Shown here one piece after another: positions 1 to 7,067 of a stretch of 9,753 bases of DNA (within the stretch, counting starts at the first letter, position 1; each line of letters starts with the position of its first letter). The stretch is from assembly GCA_018400515.1 (NCBI GenBank), contig JAGYMR010000089.1, positions 1 through 9,753 on the forward strand. Direction: 5' to 3'. The stretch is from Tangfeifania sp. (GTDB lineage Bacteria; Bacteroidota; Bacteroidia; Bacteroidales; Prolixibacteraceae). The position numbers and the translations under genes were made by a program. Under the pieces are notes generated by a model that did not search any database, was not told the origin of the DNA, and worked only from the letters and a program-made list of their open reading frames with translations.

Positions 1-2
1 TT

Positions 3-515
3 CATTGCCTTGCGTTCTTTGAAAAAGCGGAACAGCTGGCCCTGTTTCAGCAGTTTTTGGATGAGAGGAATCCCCGGATCCCCAATGATGAAGACCGTTT
101 CGGCTGTCAGCCGGTCATCGATGATGCGGAAAATATCCTGGAAATGATCCCTTATTACCTGCCGGCTGCACTCAATGCCGGCATTACGGAGATCCGGGAC
201 CGGGTGGAGGAGCACGGCGGCATCTTTATTCCCGCACACATTGACCGTCTTGTTAACGGAATATTAAATCAGCTGGGTTTTATACCTCCGGAGCTAAAGT
301 GTTATGCATTAGGGCTTTCGAGGCATTCAACCGAAGAAAATGTTCGAAAACAGCATGTTTTACAAAATAAAATAACCTTTATTTATAATTCAGATGCCCA
401 TTATTTAGCGCAAATTGGCGAAATTTGGTCGGTTTTTCATATGCAGGAAATGAATTTCAGGGAAATCAGGCGTGCCCTCCGGCAGGAGGATCATCGATTT
501 GTAGCAAAAAAATGA
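3..515 (+). CDS. PHP-domain phosphoesterase, 5'-truncated by window edge
   Basis: The frame is open from the first full codon (position 3), so the true start lies upstream; 170 residues are visible. What is seen are the later motifs of a PHP (polymerase and histidinol phosphatase) fold: HCLAFF at the very start, PAHIDR (nt 231-248) and NSDAHYL (nt 387-407). Their His and Asp residues are metal ligands in this family. PHP proteins are di- or trinuclear metal phosphoesterases; stand-alone members hydrolyse small phosphate esters such as nucleotides or histidinol phosphate. The substrate here is unknown. The stop codon overlaps the next start by four bases (ATGA, 512-515), which implies translational coupling to the ATPase gene and membership of the hydrogenase operon. 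A TTG at 57 is not the start, because the frame and PHP similarity continue upstream of it. The PHP fold is fairly certain; any specific activity is inference. Confidence 0.8.
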   Translation, partial: HCLAFFEKAEQLALFQQFLDERNPRIPNDEDRFGCQPVIDDAENILEMIPYYLPAALNAGITEIRDRVEEHGGIFIPAHIDRLVNGILNQLGFIPPELKCYALGLSRHSTEENVRKQHVLQNKITFIYNSDAHYLAQIGEIWSVFHMQEMNFREIRRALRQEDHRFVAKK

Positions 516-1075
516 AAACGATCGCGGAACATGTACTAGATATCGTTCAGAATTCTGTGCGGGCCGGGGCTACGCTGATTGAAATCATGGTGGATGAAAA
601 TATAAAAAAGGATCTTTATACCCTGCAAATTACAGACAACGGTTGCGGAATGCCTCCGGAAATTCTGGAAAATGCAACCAACCCGTTCTTTACATCGAGG
701 ACAACCCGGAAAGTGGGACTTGGATTGTCGCTTTTAAAGCAGAATGCGGAAAATGCCGGCGGATCTTTTTCGTTGAACTCCCAACCGGCAGAAGGAACAA
801 CGGTGAAAGCCGTTTTCCGGCATTCGAATGTCGACCGGCCGCCCCTGGGTGATATATGGGATACCTGGTATTATACCGTGCTGAGCCATCCGGACATCCG
901 GCTGGTTTATGAGCACCGGACAGGGAAAGGGCATTTCACCGCTGATTCGGCTGAGATACTGGAAATGCTCGGGGAGGTATCCCTGAAAAACAGCGCGATA
1001 AAAGAGGCAATAATCGATTTGATAAAAAACAACCTGGAAGAGATAAAAGAAATAAATAACAACTTTCAACTATGA
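512..1075 (+). CDS. Stand-alone GHKL (histidine-kinase-like) ATPase
   Basis: This 187-residue protein carries the GHKL ATP-binding fold: an N-box at residues 9-18 (LDIVQNSVRA, Asn14 the expected Mg ligand), a G1 box DNGCGM at 42-47, and a glycine-rich lid GLGLSLL at 69-75. It has no dimerisation/phospho-His domain, no sensor domain and no membrane segment, so it is not a normal sensor kinase; its architecture is closer to anti-sigma kinases such as SpoIIAB/RsbW. Residues from about 110 to 187 form a tail with DIRLVYEHR and a charged helical end that I cannot assign. The start at 512 is chosen because it overlaps the PHP stop as ATGA and places the N-box at the usual distance from the N terminus. 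Its own stop overlaps the next start in the same way (1072-1075). From memory, similar small ATPases lie beside [FeFe] hydrogenase genes in Clostridia and Thermotogae. The role is unproven; control of the hydrogenase operon or a protein kinase activity are possibilities. Confidence 0.82.
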   Translation: MKTIAEHVLDIVQNSVRAGATLIEIMVDENIKKDLYTLQITDNGCGMPPEILENATNPFFTSRTTRKVGLGLSLLKQNAENAGGSFSLNSQPAEGTTVKAVFRHSNVDRPPLGDIWDTWYYTVLSHPDIRLVYEHRTGKGHFTADSAEILEMLGEVSLKNSAIKEAIIDLIKNNLEEIKEINNNFQL

Positions 1076-1467
1076 CAAAAATAAAAACAGTGGCTGATCT
1101 GCGGAAAATTAAGGAACAGGTTCAGTCGAAAACAAAACTGCGCGAAAACAGCGAACACCCCGAACAAATCGTTCAGGTGAAGGTGGGTATGGCTACCTGT
1201 GGCATTGCATCAGGGGCAAGGGATACCATGAAACACTTTGTGGATGAACTCGAACAGCAGGCCATCGATGCCGTGGTGACCCAAACCGGCTGCATGGGCT
1301 ATTGTTACGCCGAGCCAACGGTCGAAGTTACCCTCCCCGGCAAAGAACCTGTGATCTTCGGCTATGTCAACAAAAAGAAGGCCGATGAGATCATCGACGT
1401 GTACATCAAAAAGGGGGAACTGGTTGACGGGGTGATCCCGATAACCTTTAAAACCATTGACGATTAA
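1072..1467 (+). CDS. Small thioredoxin-like [2Fe-2S] ferredoxin (NuoE-C-terminal/HydC-like)
   Basis: A 131-residue soluble protein with a thioredoxin-like [2Fe-2S] fold, related to the C-terminal half of NuoE/HydC. The cluster region reads MATCGIASGARD, then about 30 residues later TQTGCMGYCYAEP. Only three cysteines exist in the whole protein: the first pair of the usual C-x4-C...C-x3-C pattern is reduced to one Cys, and the second pair is intact. As I recall, the CGIASGA form is a recurring subfamily feature in hydrogenase operons, so it is probably not a broken gene. It may bind an incompletely Cys-ligated cluster, or one with another residue as fourth ligand. It lies between the ATPase (4-base overlap) and hydB (23-base gap), which suggests an accessory electron carrier, a cluster-dependent sensor or an assembly partner of the hydrogenase. 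Its role is inferred from position only. Confidence 0.85.
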   Translation: MTKIKTVADLRKIKEQVQSKTKLRENSEHPEQIVQVKVGMATCGIASGARDTMKHFVDELEQQAIDAVVTQTGCMGYCYAEPTVEVTLPGKEPVIFGYVNKKKADEIIDVYIKKGELVDGVIPITFKTIDD

Positions 1468-1490
1468 TAACCATTCAACAACTACCAGTT

Positions 1491-3284
1491 ATGACCGATT
1501 TTAAAATACAACTGCTCGTTTGCGGAGGGACGGGTTGTAAAGCTGCCGAAAGCGGAGAGATCATTGAATCATTGAAGCGGTGGATTGAAGCGACGGGAAT
1601 GGATGAGGAAGTCCAGGTTATTTCCACCGGCTGCTTTGGATTTTGTGAAAAAGGGCCCATTGTAAAAGTACTGCCCGACAACACCTTTTATGTAAGTGTA
1701 ACTCCCGGGGATGCCGAAGAGATCGTGCAGGAGCATCTAATGAAAGGGCGGCCGGTGCAGCGGCTGCTGTATAAAGACCCGGTGAGTGGCGAAAAGATCA
1801 GTGATTCCAGGGGCATGGATTTTTATAAAAAGCAAATGCGCATTGCTTTGCGGAACTGTGGTTTTATCAACCCCGAAAGCATTGATGAATACATCTCACG
1901 CGATGGTTATATGGCCCTTGGAAAATGCTTCAGCGAGCTCACACCTGAAGAAACGATCAAAGAGGTGAAAGACTCCGGGCTGCGGGGCCGCGGGGGAGGC
2001 GGATTTCCCACCGGTCTCAAATGGGAGATCACCCGGAATTCAAAAGCCGACCAGAAATATGTGGTGTGCAATGCCGACGAGGGCGATCCCGGCGCTTTTA
2101 TGGACCGTTCCATTCTGGAAGGGGATCCGCATTCGGTCATTGAAGCAATGGCTATTTGCGGGTATTGCATCGATGCAAGCAAAGGGCTTGTCTATATCCG
2201 GGCAGAATATCCGCTGGCGATCGACCGCCTTGAAACAGCTCTGGAGCAGGCCCGTGAATACGGTCTCCTCGGAGAGAATATCCTGGAAAGCGGATTTAAC
2301 TTTGATATAGAGATCCGGCTCGGGGCAGGTGCTTTTGTCTGCGGGGAAGAAACAGCCCTGATCCATTCAATGGAGGGGCTCCGCGGTGAACCAACCTTTA
2401 AACCGCCGTTCCCCTCCGTGTCGGGATACCTCGGAAAACCGACCAACGTGAATAATGTGGAAACCTTTGCCAATATTCCCGTCATAATGAATAAAGGGGC
2501 AGACTGGTTTAGAAAAATCGGGACCGATAAATCCAAGGGAACCAAAGTTTTTGCCCTGGCAGGGAAAATTAACAATGTCGGACTGATCGAAGTGCCCATG
2601 GGAACAACGCTTCGCGAAGTGATCTATGATATTGGCGGCGGCATCAAGGACGGCAGGGAATTTAAATCGGTTCAGACCGGCGGGCCCTCCGGCGGATGCC
2701 TTACCAAAGATTTTCTGGATACGCCCATTGATTACGACAATCTGATCGCTGCCGGATCCATGATGGGATCGGGCGGTATGATCGTGATGGATGAGGATGA
2801 CTGCATGGTCTCCATTGCCAGGTTTTATCTGGAATTCACCCTCGAGGAGTCCTGCGGAAAATGCTCGCCCTGCCGCATCGGCAACAAACGGTTGCATGAA
2901 ATGCTCGATGCCATTACCAAAGGAAAAGGCAGCGAAGAGGATATCGACCGGTTGAAAGAGCTGAGCCATGTCATTAAGGATACTTCCCTCTGTGGCCTTG
3001 GACAGTCATCGCCAAATCCGGTACTATCCACCATCGAAAATTTTGAGGAAGAATACCGGGCCCATGTGACGGATGGTAAATGTCCGGCCGGGCAGTGCAA
3101 GGCGCTGCTGAAATACGAGATCATTGAAGATCTCTGTACCGGCTGCACACTCTGCTTCCGTAACTGTCCCGTAGGGGCCATTTCCGGGGAAAAGCGCCAG
3201 CCACACTATATCGACCAGTCGCTGTGTATAAAATGTGGCGTATGCTATGAAAAATGTAAGTTCAATGCAATTAAACTTTCGTAA
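1491..3284 (+). CDS. hydB: HydB, NuoF-like flavoprotein subunit of electron-bifurcating [FeFe] hydrogenase
   Basis: This 597-residue protein matches HydB in length and domain order. Residues 5-90 form a thioredoxin-like [2Fe-2S] domain (Cys11, 16, 48, 52). Residues about 110-440 are the NuoF core, with the FMN/NADH signature GLRGRGGGGFPTG at 163-175, NADEGDPGAF at 194-203 and GAGAFVCGEETAL at 278-290. Cys455, 458, 461 and 501 ligate the NuoF [4Fe-4S] cluster. The C terminus carries two ferredoxin-type [4Fe-4S] motifs (Cys549/552/555/559 and 579/582/585/589). HydB binds NADH and FMN and is the site where electrons are split between NAD and ferredoxin, paired with HydA and HydC in a cytoplasmic complex. 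The C-terminal ferredoxin domain separates it from the complex I NuoF. A CPAGQC motif (531-536) precedes that domain, a position where HydB proteins have been reported to bind zinc. It is followed by hydA after 18 bases. Identification is firm; cofactor redox partners are known from the family. Confidence 0.95.
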   Translation: MTDFKIQLLVCGGTGCKAAESGEIIESLKRWIEATGMDEEVQVISTGCFGFCEKGPIVKVLPDNTFYVSVTPGDAEEIVQEHLMKGRPVQRLLYKDPVSGEKISDSRGMDFYKKQMRIALRNCGFINPESIDEYISRDGYMALGKCFSELTPEETIKEVKDSGLRGRGGGGFPTGLKWEITRNSKADQKYVVCNADEGDPGAFMDRSILEGDPHSVIEAMAICGYCIDASKGLVYIRAEYPLAIDRLETALEQAREYGLLGENILESGFNFDIEIRLGAGAFVCGEETALIHSMEGLRGEPTFKPPFPSVSGYLGKPTNVNNVETFANIPVIMNKGADWFRKIGTDKSKGTKVFALAGKINNVGLIEVPMGTTLREVIYDIGGGIKDGREFKSVQTGGPSGGCLTKDFLDTPIDYDNLIAAGSMMGSGGMIVMDEDDCMVSIARFYLEFTLEESCGKCSPCRIGNKRLHEMLDAITKGKGSEEDIDRLKELSHVIKDTSLCGLGQSSPNPVLSTIENFEEEYRAHVTDGKCPAGQCKALLKYEIIEDLCTGCTLCFRNCPVGAISGEKRQPHYIDQSLCIKCGVCYEKCKFNAIKLS

Positions 3285-3302
3285 TACAGAAAAATATCAA
3301 CC

Positions 3303-5054
3303 ATGGATACCGTACAATTAACGATTGATAACAATCCGCTTGTAGTAAAAAAGGGGACCACCATTTTAGAAGCGGCAGCGGGAATCGGGGTGCACATTCC
3401 CACGCTTTGTCACATGAAACTCGACGATTTGAACATTGAGAACAAACCCGGTGGCTGCCGTGTTTGTGTTGTGGAGGTGGAGGGGAGAAGAAACCTGGCT
3501 CCGGCCTGCTGCACCGAAGTGGCCGAAGGAATGGTCGTGAATACCCATTCTATCCGGGCGATCAATGCCCGGCGAACCGTTCTGGAGCTGATCCTTTCCG
3601 ATCATCCGGCCGACTGCCTTATTTGTGCCAAATCAGGGAAGTGTGATTTGCAGGATCTGGCGCACCATCTCGGGATCCGGGAGATTCATTACAAGGGGGA
3701 ACAATCCACTTACCGGGAGGATACCTCCCCGGCCATTATCCGGGATGTGGACAAATGCATCATGTGCCGCCGGTGCGAAATGATGTGCAATGAAGTTCAG
3801 ACCGTAGGGGTGCTTTCGGCCATCAACCGGGGCTTTAACGCGGTTGTTTCACCTGCCTTTGAAATGAACCTTGACCATTCGGTTTGCACCTATTGCGGCC
3901 AGTGCGTGGCTGTTTGCCCGACCGGCGCTCTGACCGAAGTTGACCAAACCGGACATGTGGTCAGGGCCCTTTCCGATCCCTCCAAAACGGTGATCGTGCA
4001 AACAGCTCCTGCAGTGCGTGCCGCACTTGGCGAGGAGTTCGGACTGGAACCGGGAACGCTGGTTACCGGGAAACTGGTTTCCTCCCTGCGCCGGCTGGGA
4101 TTTGACTATGTCTTTGACACCGATTTTGCAGCTGACCTTACGATCATGGAAGAGGGGGCTGAATTGCTGGACCGCCTGACACGGTTTCTGGACGGCGATC
4201 AGGATGTTCAGTTGCCGATCCTTACCTCCTGTTGTCCCGCCTGGGTGAAATTCTTTGAACATCAGTTTCCCCAGCTGAAAGAGATCCCCTCTACCGCCCG
4301 TTCGCCGCAGCAGATGTTCGGCAGCATCGCAAAATCCTATTTTGCTGAAAAAATGGGGATCAACCGGGAGGATCTGGTCGTTGTTTCCATCATGCCCTGT
4401 GTGGCAAAAAAATATGAATGCGGGCGTGATGAATTTAAAGTGAACGGGAATCCCGATGTGGATTATTCCGTTACCACCCGCGAACTGGCATCATTGATAA
4501 AACAGGCCAATATTAACTTTGGCCGGCTTCCCAATGAGGATTTCGACCGCCCGCTTGGCGAATCAACCGGTGCCGGTGTGATCTTCGGTACCACCGGCGG
4601 TGTGATTGAGGCTGCGGTGCGAACAGCCTACGAATTGTATACGAAAAAATCGCTTCCCAGGATTGATTTCAATGAGTTGCGCGGTATGGAGGGGATTCGT
4701 CAGGCCACCATCGATTTCGGCGGTTTGCCGATCAACATCGGAATCGCGCACGGTCTTGGAAATGCCCGCGAGCTGCTGGAAAAAATTCAGGCCGGCGAAA
4801 GCGATTTTCATGCCATAGAGATCATGAGTTGCCCGGGAGGCTGTATCGGAGGTGGCGGACAACCCTATCACCACGGAGATGCCCGGGTGCTGAAAAAACG
4901 CCAGATGGCGATTTATCAGGAGGACAGCAACAAAAAGATCCGGAAATCACATGAAAATCCATACATCGTGGAGTTATACGAGGAATACCTCGGGAAGCCG
5001 TTAAGTGAAAAAGCACATCATTTATTGCATACCGAATATTTTGACCGGACCTGA
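3303..5054 (+). CDS. hydA: HydA, catalytic [FeFe] hydrogenase subunit (group A, bifurcating type)
   Basis: The 583-residue protein has the M3-type layout: a plant-type [2Fe-2S] domain (Cys36, 52, 55 and 69 or 70), a His-Cys [4Fe-4S] site (His101, Cys105, 108, 114), two [4Fe-4S] ferredoxin motifs (Cys152/155/158/162 and 195/198/201/205), then the H-cluster domain. The three H-cluster motifs are complete: TSCCPAW (308-314), MPCVAKKYE (364-372) and EIMSCPGGCIGGGGQP (506-521). The ligands are predicted as Cys311, 366, 510 and 514, with Cys310 the proton-relay cysteine of active hydrogenases and Glu372 the next relay residue. The C-terminal 60 residues match the small-subunit-like tail. It makes or oxidises H2 at the H-cluster. 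No extra C-terminal [2Fe-2S] domain, as described for Thermotoga maritima HydA, is present. No signal peptide is seen, so it is cytoplasmic. It lies 18 bases after hydB. The intact motifs argue for a true hydrogenase rather than a sensory homologue. Confidence 0.96.
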   Translation: MDTVQLTIDNNPLVVKKGTTILEAAAGIGVHIPTLCHMKLDDLNIENKPGGCRVCVVEVEGRRNLAPACCTEVAEGMVVNTHSIRAINARRTVLELILSDHPADCLICAKSGKCDLQDLAHHLGIREIHYKGEQSTYREDTSPAIIRDVDKCIMCRRCEMMCNEVQTVGVLSAINRGFNAVVSPAFEMNLDHSVCTYCGQCVAVCPTGALTEVDQTGHVVRALSDPSKTVIVQTAPAVRAALGEEFGLEPGTLVTGKLVSSLRRLGFDYVFDTDFAADLTIMEEGAELLDRLTRFLDGDQDVQLPILTSCCPAWVKFFEHQFPQLKEIPSTARSPQQMFGSIAKSYFAEKMGINREDLVVVSIMPCVAKKYECGRDEFKVNGNPDVDYSVTTRELASLIKQANINFGRLPNEDFDRPLGESTGAGVIFGTTGGVIEAAVRTAYELYTKKSLPRIDFNELRGMEGIRQATIDFGGLPINIGIAHGLGNARELLEKIQAGESDFHAIEIMSCPGGCIGGGGQPYHHGDARVLKKRQMAIYQEDSNKKIRKSHENPYIVELYEEYLGKPLSEKAHHLLHTEYFDRT

Positions 5055-5075
5055 AAAGGGAATGGCCGCCGGTCA
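5042..5075 (+). repeat. Inverted repeat around the hydA stop codon
   Basis: TGACCGG (5042-5048) is repeated inverted as CCGGTCA (5069-5075), with a 20-base loop that includes the hydA stop codon. A further CCGGTCC occurs at 5144-5150, and CCACCG (5108-5113) can pair with CGGTGG (5138-5143). No T run follows, so this is not a classical terminator. It could be an RNA processing or stability element that sets the amount of hydC message relative to hydBA. Chance is possible because the segment is GC-rich. Confidence 0.3.
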
Positions 5076-5207
5076 CCGGTTCAGAAGGGAGGGCCGTCAG
5101 GATAAATCCACCGGCATAATAAGCCTTCATGAACGTGCGGTGGCCGGTCCACGCTAAGCAAAAACAAAACGAAAGAGAACCGACGTGAATGTTAAAAATT
5201 TAAGATC

Positions 5208-5720
5208 ATGCCAAAAATAAAACTTGCAGAAAATACACTTCAGCAGATCAGGGATATATGTGCCGAACACGACCATCAGGAGGGAGAACTGATCAATGTG
5301 TTGCATAAAGTTCAGAACAAGCTAGGATACCTTCCCGCAGAGGTCCAGGAGGTGATCGCCAAAGAGCTGAATACCTCGGTGGCAAAAGTTTACGGGGTGG
5401 TCACTTTTTACAGTTTCTTTACCATGGTCCCCATGGGAGAGTTTCCCATTTCGATCTGCATGGGAACAGCATGTTATGTAAGGGGTGCCGAGCAGGTACT
5501 GAGTGAATTCAAACGGCAGTTGAAGGTAGAAGTGGGGGAATCGACCGGAGACGGAATGTTTTCCCTGAATTGTCTGCGGTGTGTGGGTGCCTGTGGTCTC
5601 GCCCCTGTAGTAATGGTTGGAGGAAAGGTATTTGGCCGTGTTGCCCCCACCCAGGTGAAGGATATCATTGGTGAATACCGCGAAGGATGTGCATCGGAGG
5701 ATAAGGCGAAAACGGCGTAG
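5208..5720 (+). CDS. hydC: HydC, NuoE-like [2Fe-2S] subunit of electron-bifurcating hydrogenase
   Basis: A 170-residue NuoE-family protein. The N-terminal helical part (to about residue 75) contains LGYLPAEVQEVIAKELN and VYGVVTFYSFF, typical of NuoE/HydC. The thioredoxin-like half carries the complete [2Fe-2S] ligand set: Cys84 and Cys89 (CMGTAC), then Cys125 and Cys129 (CVGAC), followed by the usual LAP. HydC contacts the NuoF-like core of HydB and carries a [2Fe-2S] cluster near the FMN. Unlike the frequent hydC-hydB-hydA order of Clostridia, it comes last here, 153 bases after hydA, with no clear TAnnTTTG promoter in the gap. It may therefore be read from the hydBA transcript or from a promoter I cannot see. 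Start ATG at 5208 gives a family-typical length. The stop TAG lies inside the terminator hairpin shared with the converging gene. Confidence 0.94.
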   Translation: MPKIKLAENTLQQIRDICAEHDHQEGELINVLHKVQNKLGYLPAEVQEVIAKELNTSVAKVYGVVTFYSFFTMVPMGEFPISICMGTACYVRGAEQVLSEFKRQLKVEVGESTGDGMFSLNCLRCVGACGLAPVVMVGGKVFGRVAPTQVKDIIGEYREGCASEDKAKTA

Positions 5721-5741
5721 CACCTCCGCTACGCAATTTTT
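5715..5741. terminator. Bidirectional terminator hairpin containing both converging stop codons
   Basis: GCGTAGC (5715-5721), a six-base loop ACCTCC, and GCTACGC (5728-5734) form a perfect 7-bp stem, followed on the plus strand by AATTTTT. On the minus strand the stem is followed by a shorter T run (GTTTTCG). The left arm holds the hydC stop TAG (5718-5720). The right arm, read on the minus strand, holds the stop TAG of the TerB/J-domain gene (5729-5731). It is placed to end transcription of both operons; the plus direction has the better T run. Confidence 0.75.
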
Positions 5742-6463
5742 CGCTCTTTTTTGATGTTTTCGTAAGCACGGTTCACCATTTGGAATTTTTCCTTGGCCGC
5801 CTTCTGAAAGTCTTCGCCGAGATGACTCACCTTGTCCGGGTGGTACTTCATGGCCATCTGGCGGTAGGCTTTCTTCAAATCTTCATCCGATGCTTTGGGA
5901 TCGACTTCAAGGATTTTGTAATCGGCATCGATGTTCCGGACAAACATGGCCTGAATGGATTCAAAATCACTATCGTTCAAACCCGTCCGCTGCCCGATGT
6001 CCTGGATCAACTTTCGTTCACGCTCATCCACATGGCCGTCGGCAGCGGCAATGCCAAACAAAAAATGGAGCAACTGGAGGCGCGAGGAGTAGTCCATGTT
6101 ATCTCTGATCTGCCGGCATACTTCATTCACGGGAATGTGTTGTTTTAAGATGTCCCGGAGTAGTTTGATGCCTTCTGCGGCAGAAGCCTCTCCAAAATTA
6201 TGCACCAGAAATTTTTTAACGTAGTTCAGCTCCGATTTCAGTACCTGCCCGTCTGCCTTCATGACGGCGGCCACCAGCACCAGCAAACTCATGACATATC
6301 CGCCGGCCGTTGTCCGGCCTGAATACCCTGAGACGGGCCGTTGCTGAATGCCGGTGGTACTGCTGTCAATAATTGATCCCACTACAAAACCGAAAATTGC
6401 ACCAATCGGTCCTCCGACAGCCCAACCAAGGCCTCCGCCAATCCATTTACCAAATTTTGCCAT
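5729..6463 (-). CDS. TerB-like plus J-domain protein (DjlA-like co-chaperone)
   Basis: A 244-residue protein with three parts. Residues 8-32 are glycine-rich and hydrophobic (IGGGLGWAVGGPIGAIFGFVV), a possible membrane-inserting segment of the glycine-zipper kind. Residues 55-175 form a TerB/DjlA-like helical domain with two acidic metal-site-like motifs, MKADGQVLKSE (68-78) and AADGHVDERER (140-150). Residues 180-240 are a J domain with DYKILEVDP and the HPD tripeptide at 208-210, which stimulates DnaK ATPase. The domain order matches E. coli DjlA, a membrane-anchored DnaK co-chaperone, but client and location here are unknown. The gene is last in the ybbR-coaE unit; its start overlaps the coaE end by 17 bases. 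The HPD motif is intact, so co-chaperone function is plausible. The residues from 32 to 54 are Ser/Thr/Gly-rich and look like a linker. Confidence 0.85.
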   Translation of the reverse strand: MAKFGKWIGGGLGWAVGGPIGAIFGFVVGSIIDSSTTGIQQRPVSGYSGRTTAGGYVMSLLVLVAAVMKADGQVLKSELNYVKKFLVHNFGEASAAEGIKLLRDILKQHIPVNEVCRQIRDNMDYSSRLQLLHFLFGIAAADGHVDERERKLIQDIGQRTGLNDSDFESIQAMFVRNIDADYKILEVDPKASDEDLKKAYRQMAMKYHPDKVSHLGEDFQKAAKEKFQMVNRAYENIKKERKIA

Positions 6464-7049
6464 CTGCTTTCAGTTTTTTATCAATGCGTAAAATTTCAGG
6501 AATGATTAAATGGCTGTTATCATTTCTGAGTACAAAGGTGGCCATTTTTTGTTTTTTTTCTTCCGAAAATTGATTTTTCATGCGTTCCCTTACTTTTTTT
6601 TCATTTATCCCGTCGCGTTTCATTACCCGCCGGATTCGCTCCTCCTCCGGGGCCGAAACCAGGAGAGTGAAATCCATCATCCGGTAAAAGCCGCTTTCAA
6701 ATAAAATAGCCGCTTCGTGAATGATGTAGGGCACCTCCTGATGCTGCGCCGCCCACTTTAAAAATTCTTTTTTTACGGCCGGATGCACCAGGTCATTCAT
6801 TTTCGAGAGCTGCGCCTCATCATTAAAAATGATATCTGCCAGTTTTTTCCGGTCAATCATTCCCTCCGGCCGGTAAATAGCTTCTCCGAACTCCCGGATC
6901 AAATGGTTCTTTAAAGCCTGATCGGTATTCAGCAGCTCTTTGGAGATCCGGTCCGCCTCGAATACCGGCGCTCCCAGTAAATGAAAGATTTTGCAGACAG
7001 TTGATTTTCCGCTTCCGATCCCTCCTGTGATGCCAATGGTTAATGCCAT
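6447..7049 (-). CDS. coaE: Dephospho-CoA kinase
   Basis: A 200-residue P-loop kinase of normal CoaE length. The Walker A motif GITGGIGSGKST is at residues 6-17, followed by the CoaE-typical EADRISKELL (Asp33 in the expected catalytic position), the LVHPAVKKEF segment and the FESGF segment near the acceptor-binding area. It phosphorylates the 3'-hydroxyl of dephospho-CoA with ATP, the last step of coenzyme A synthesis, in the cytoplasm. The start ATG lies 18 bases after the ybbR-like stop, and the 3' end overlaps the TerB/J-domain gene by 17 bases, so the three genes are probably co-transcribed. I see no defects. Confidence 0.95.
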   Translation of the reverse strand: MALTIGITGGIGSGKSTVCKIFHLLGAPVFEADRISKELLNTDQALKNHLIREFGEAIYRPEGMIDRKKLADIIFNDEAQLSKMNDLVHPAVKKEFLKWAAQHQEVPYIIHEAAILFESGFYRMMDFTLLVSAPEEERIRRVMKRDGINEKKVRERMKNQFSEEKKQKMATFVLRNDNSHLIIPEILRIDKKLKADGKIW

Positions 7050-7067
7050 GAAGAATTGATATCCTGG

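Noticed and set aside
425..511. Extended start (TTG at 425) for the GHKL ATPase
   Set aside because: It would overlap the PHP gene by 91 bases and add residues with no family similarity. The ATG at 512 overlaps the PHP stop as ATGA and fits the N-box position.
2367..2969. 200-codon open frame antisense to hydB
   Set aside because: It lies wholly inside the strongly supported hydB frame; the protein has no coherent motif and the frame is a shadow of hydB codon use.
4979..4992. CGAGG/CCTCG hairpin near the end of hydA
   Set aside because: It is a 5-bp stem inside coding sequence without a T run, explained by the codons for conserved residues.
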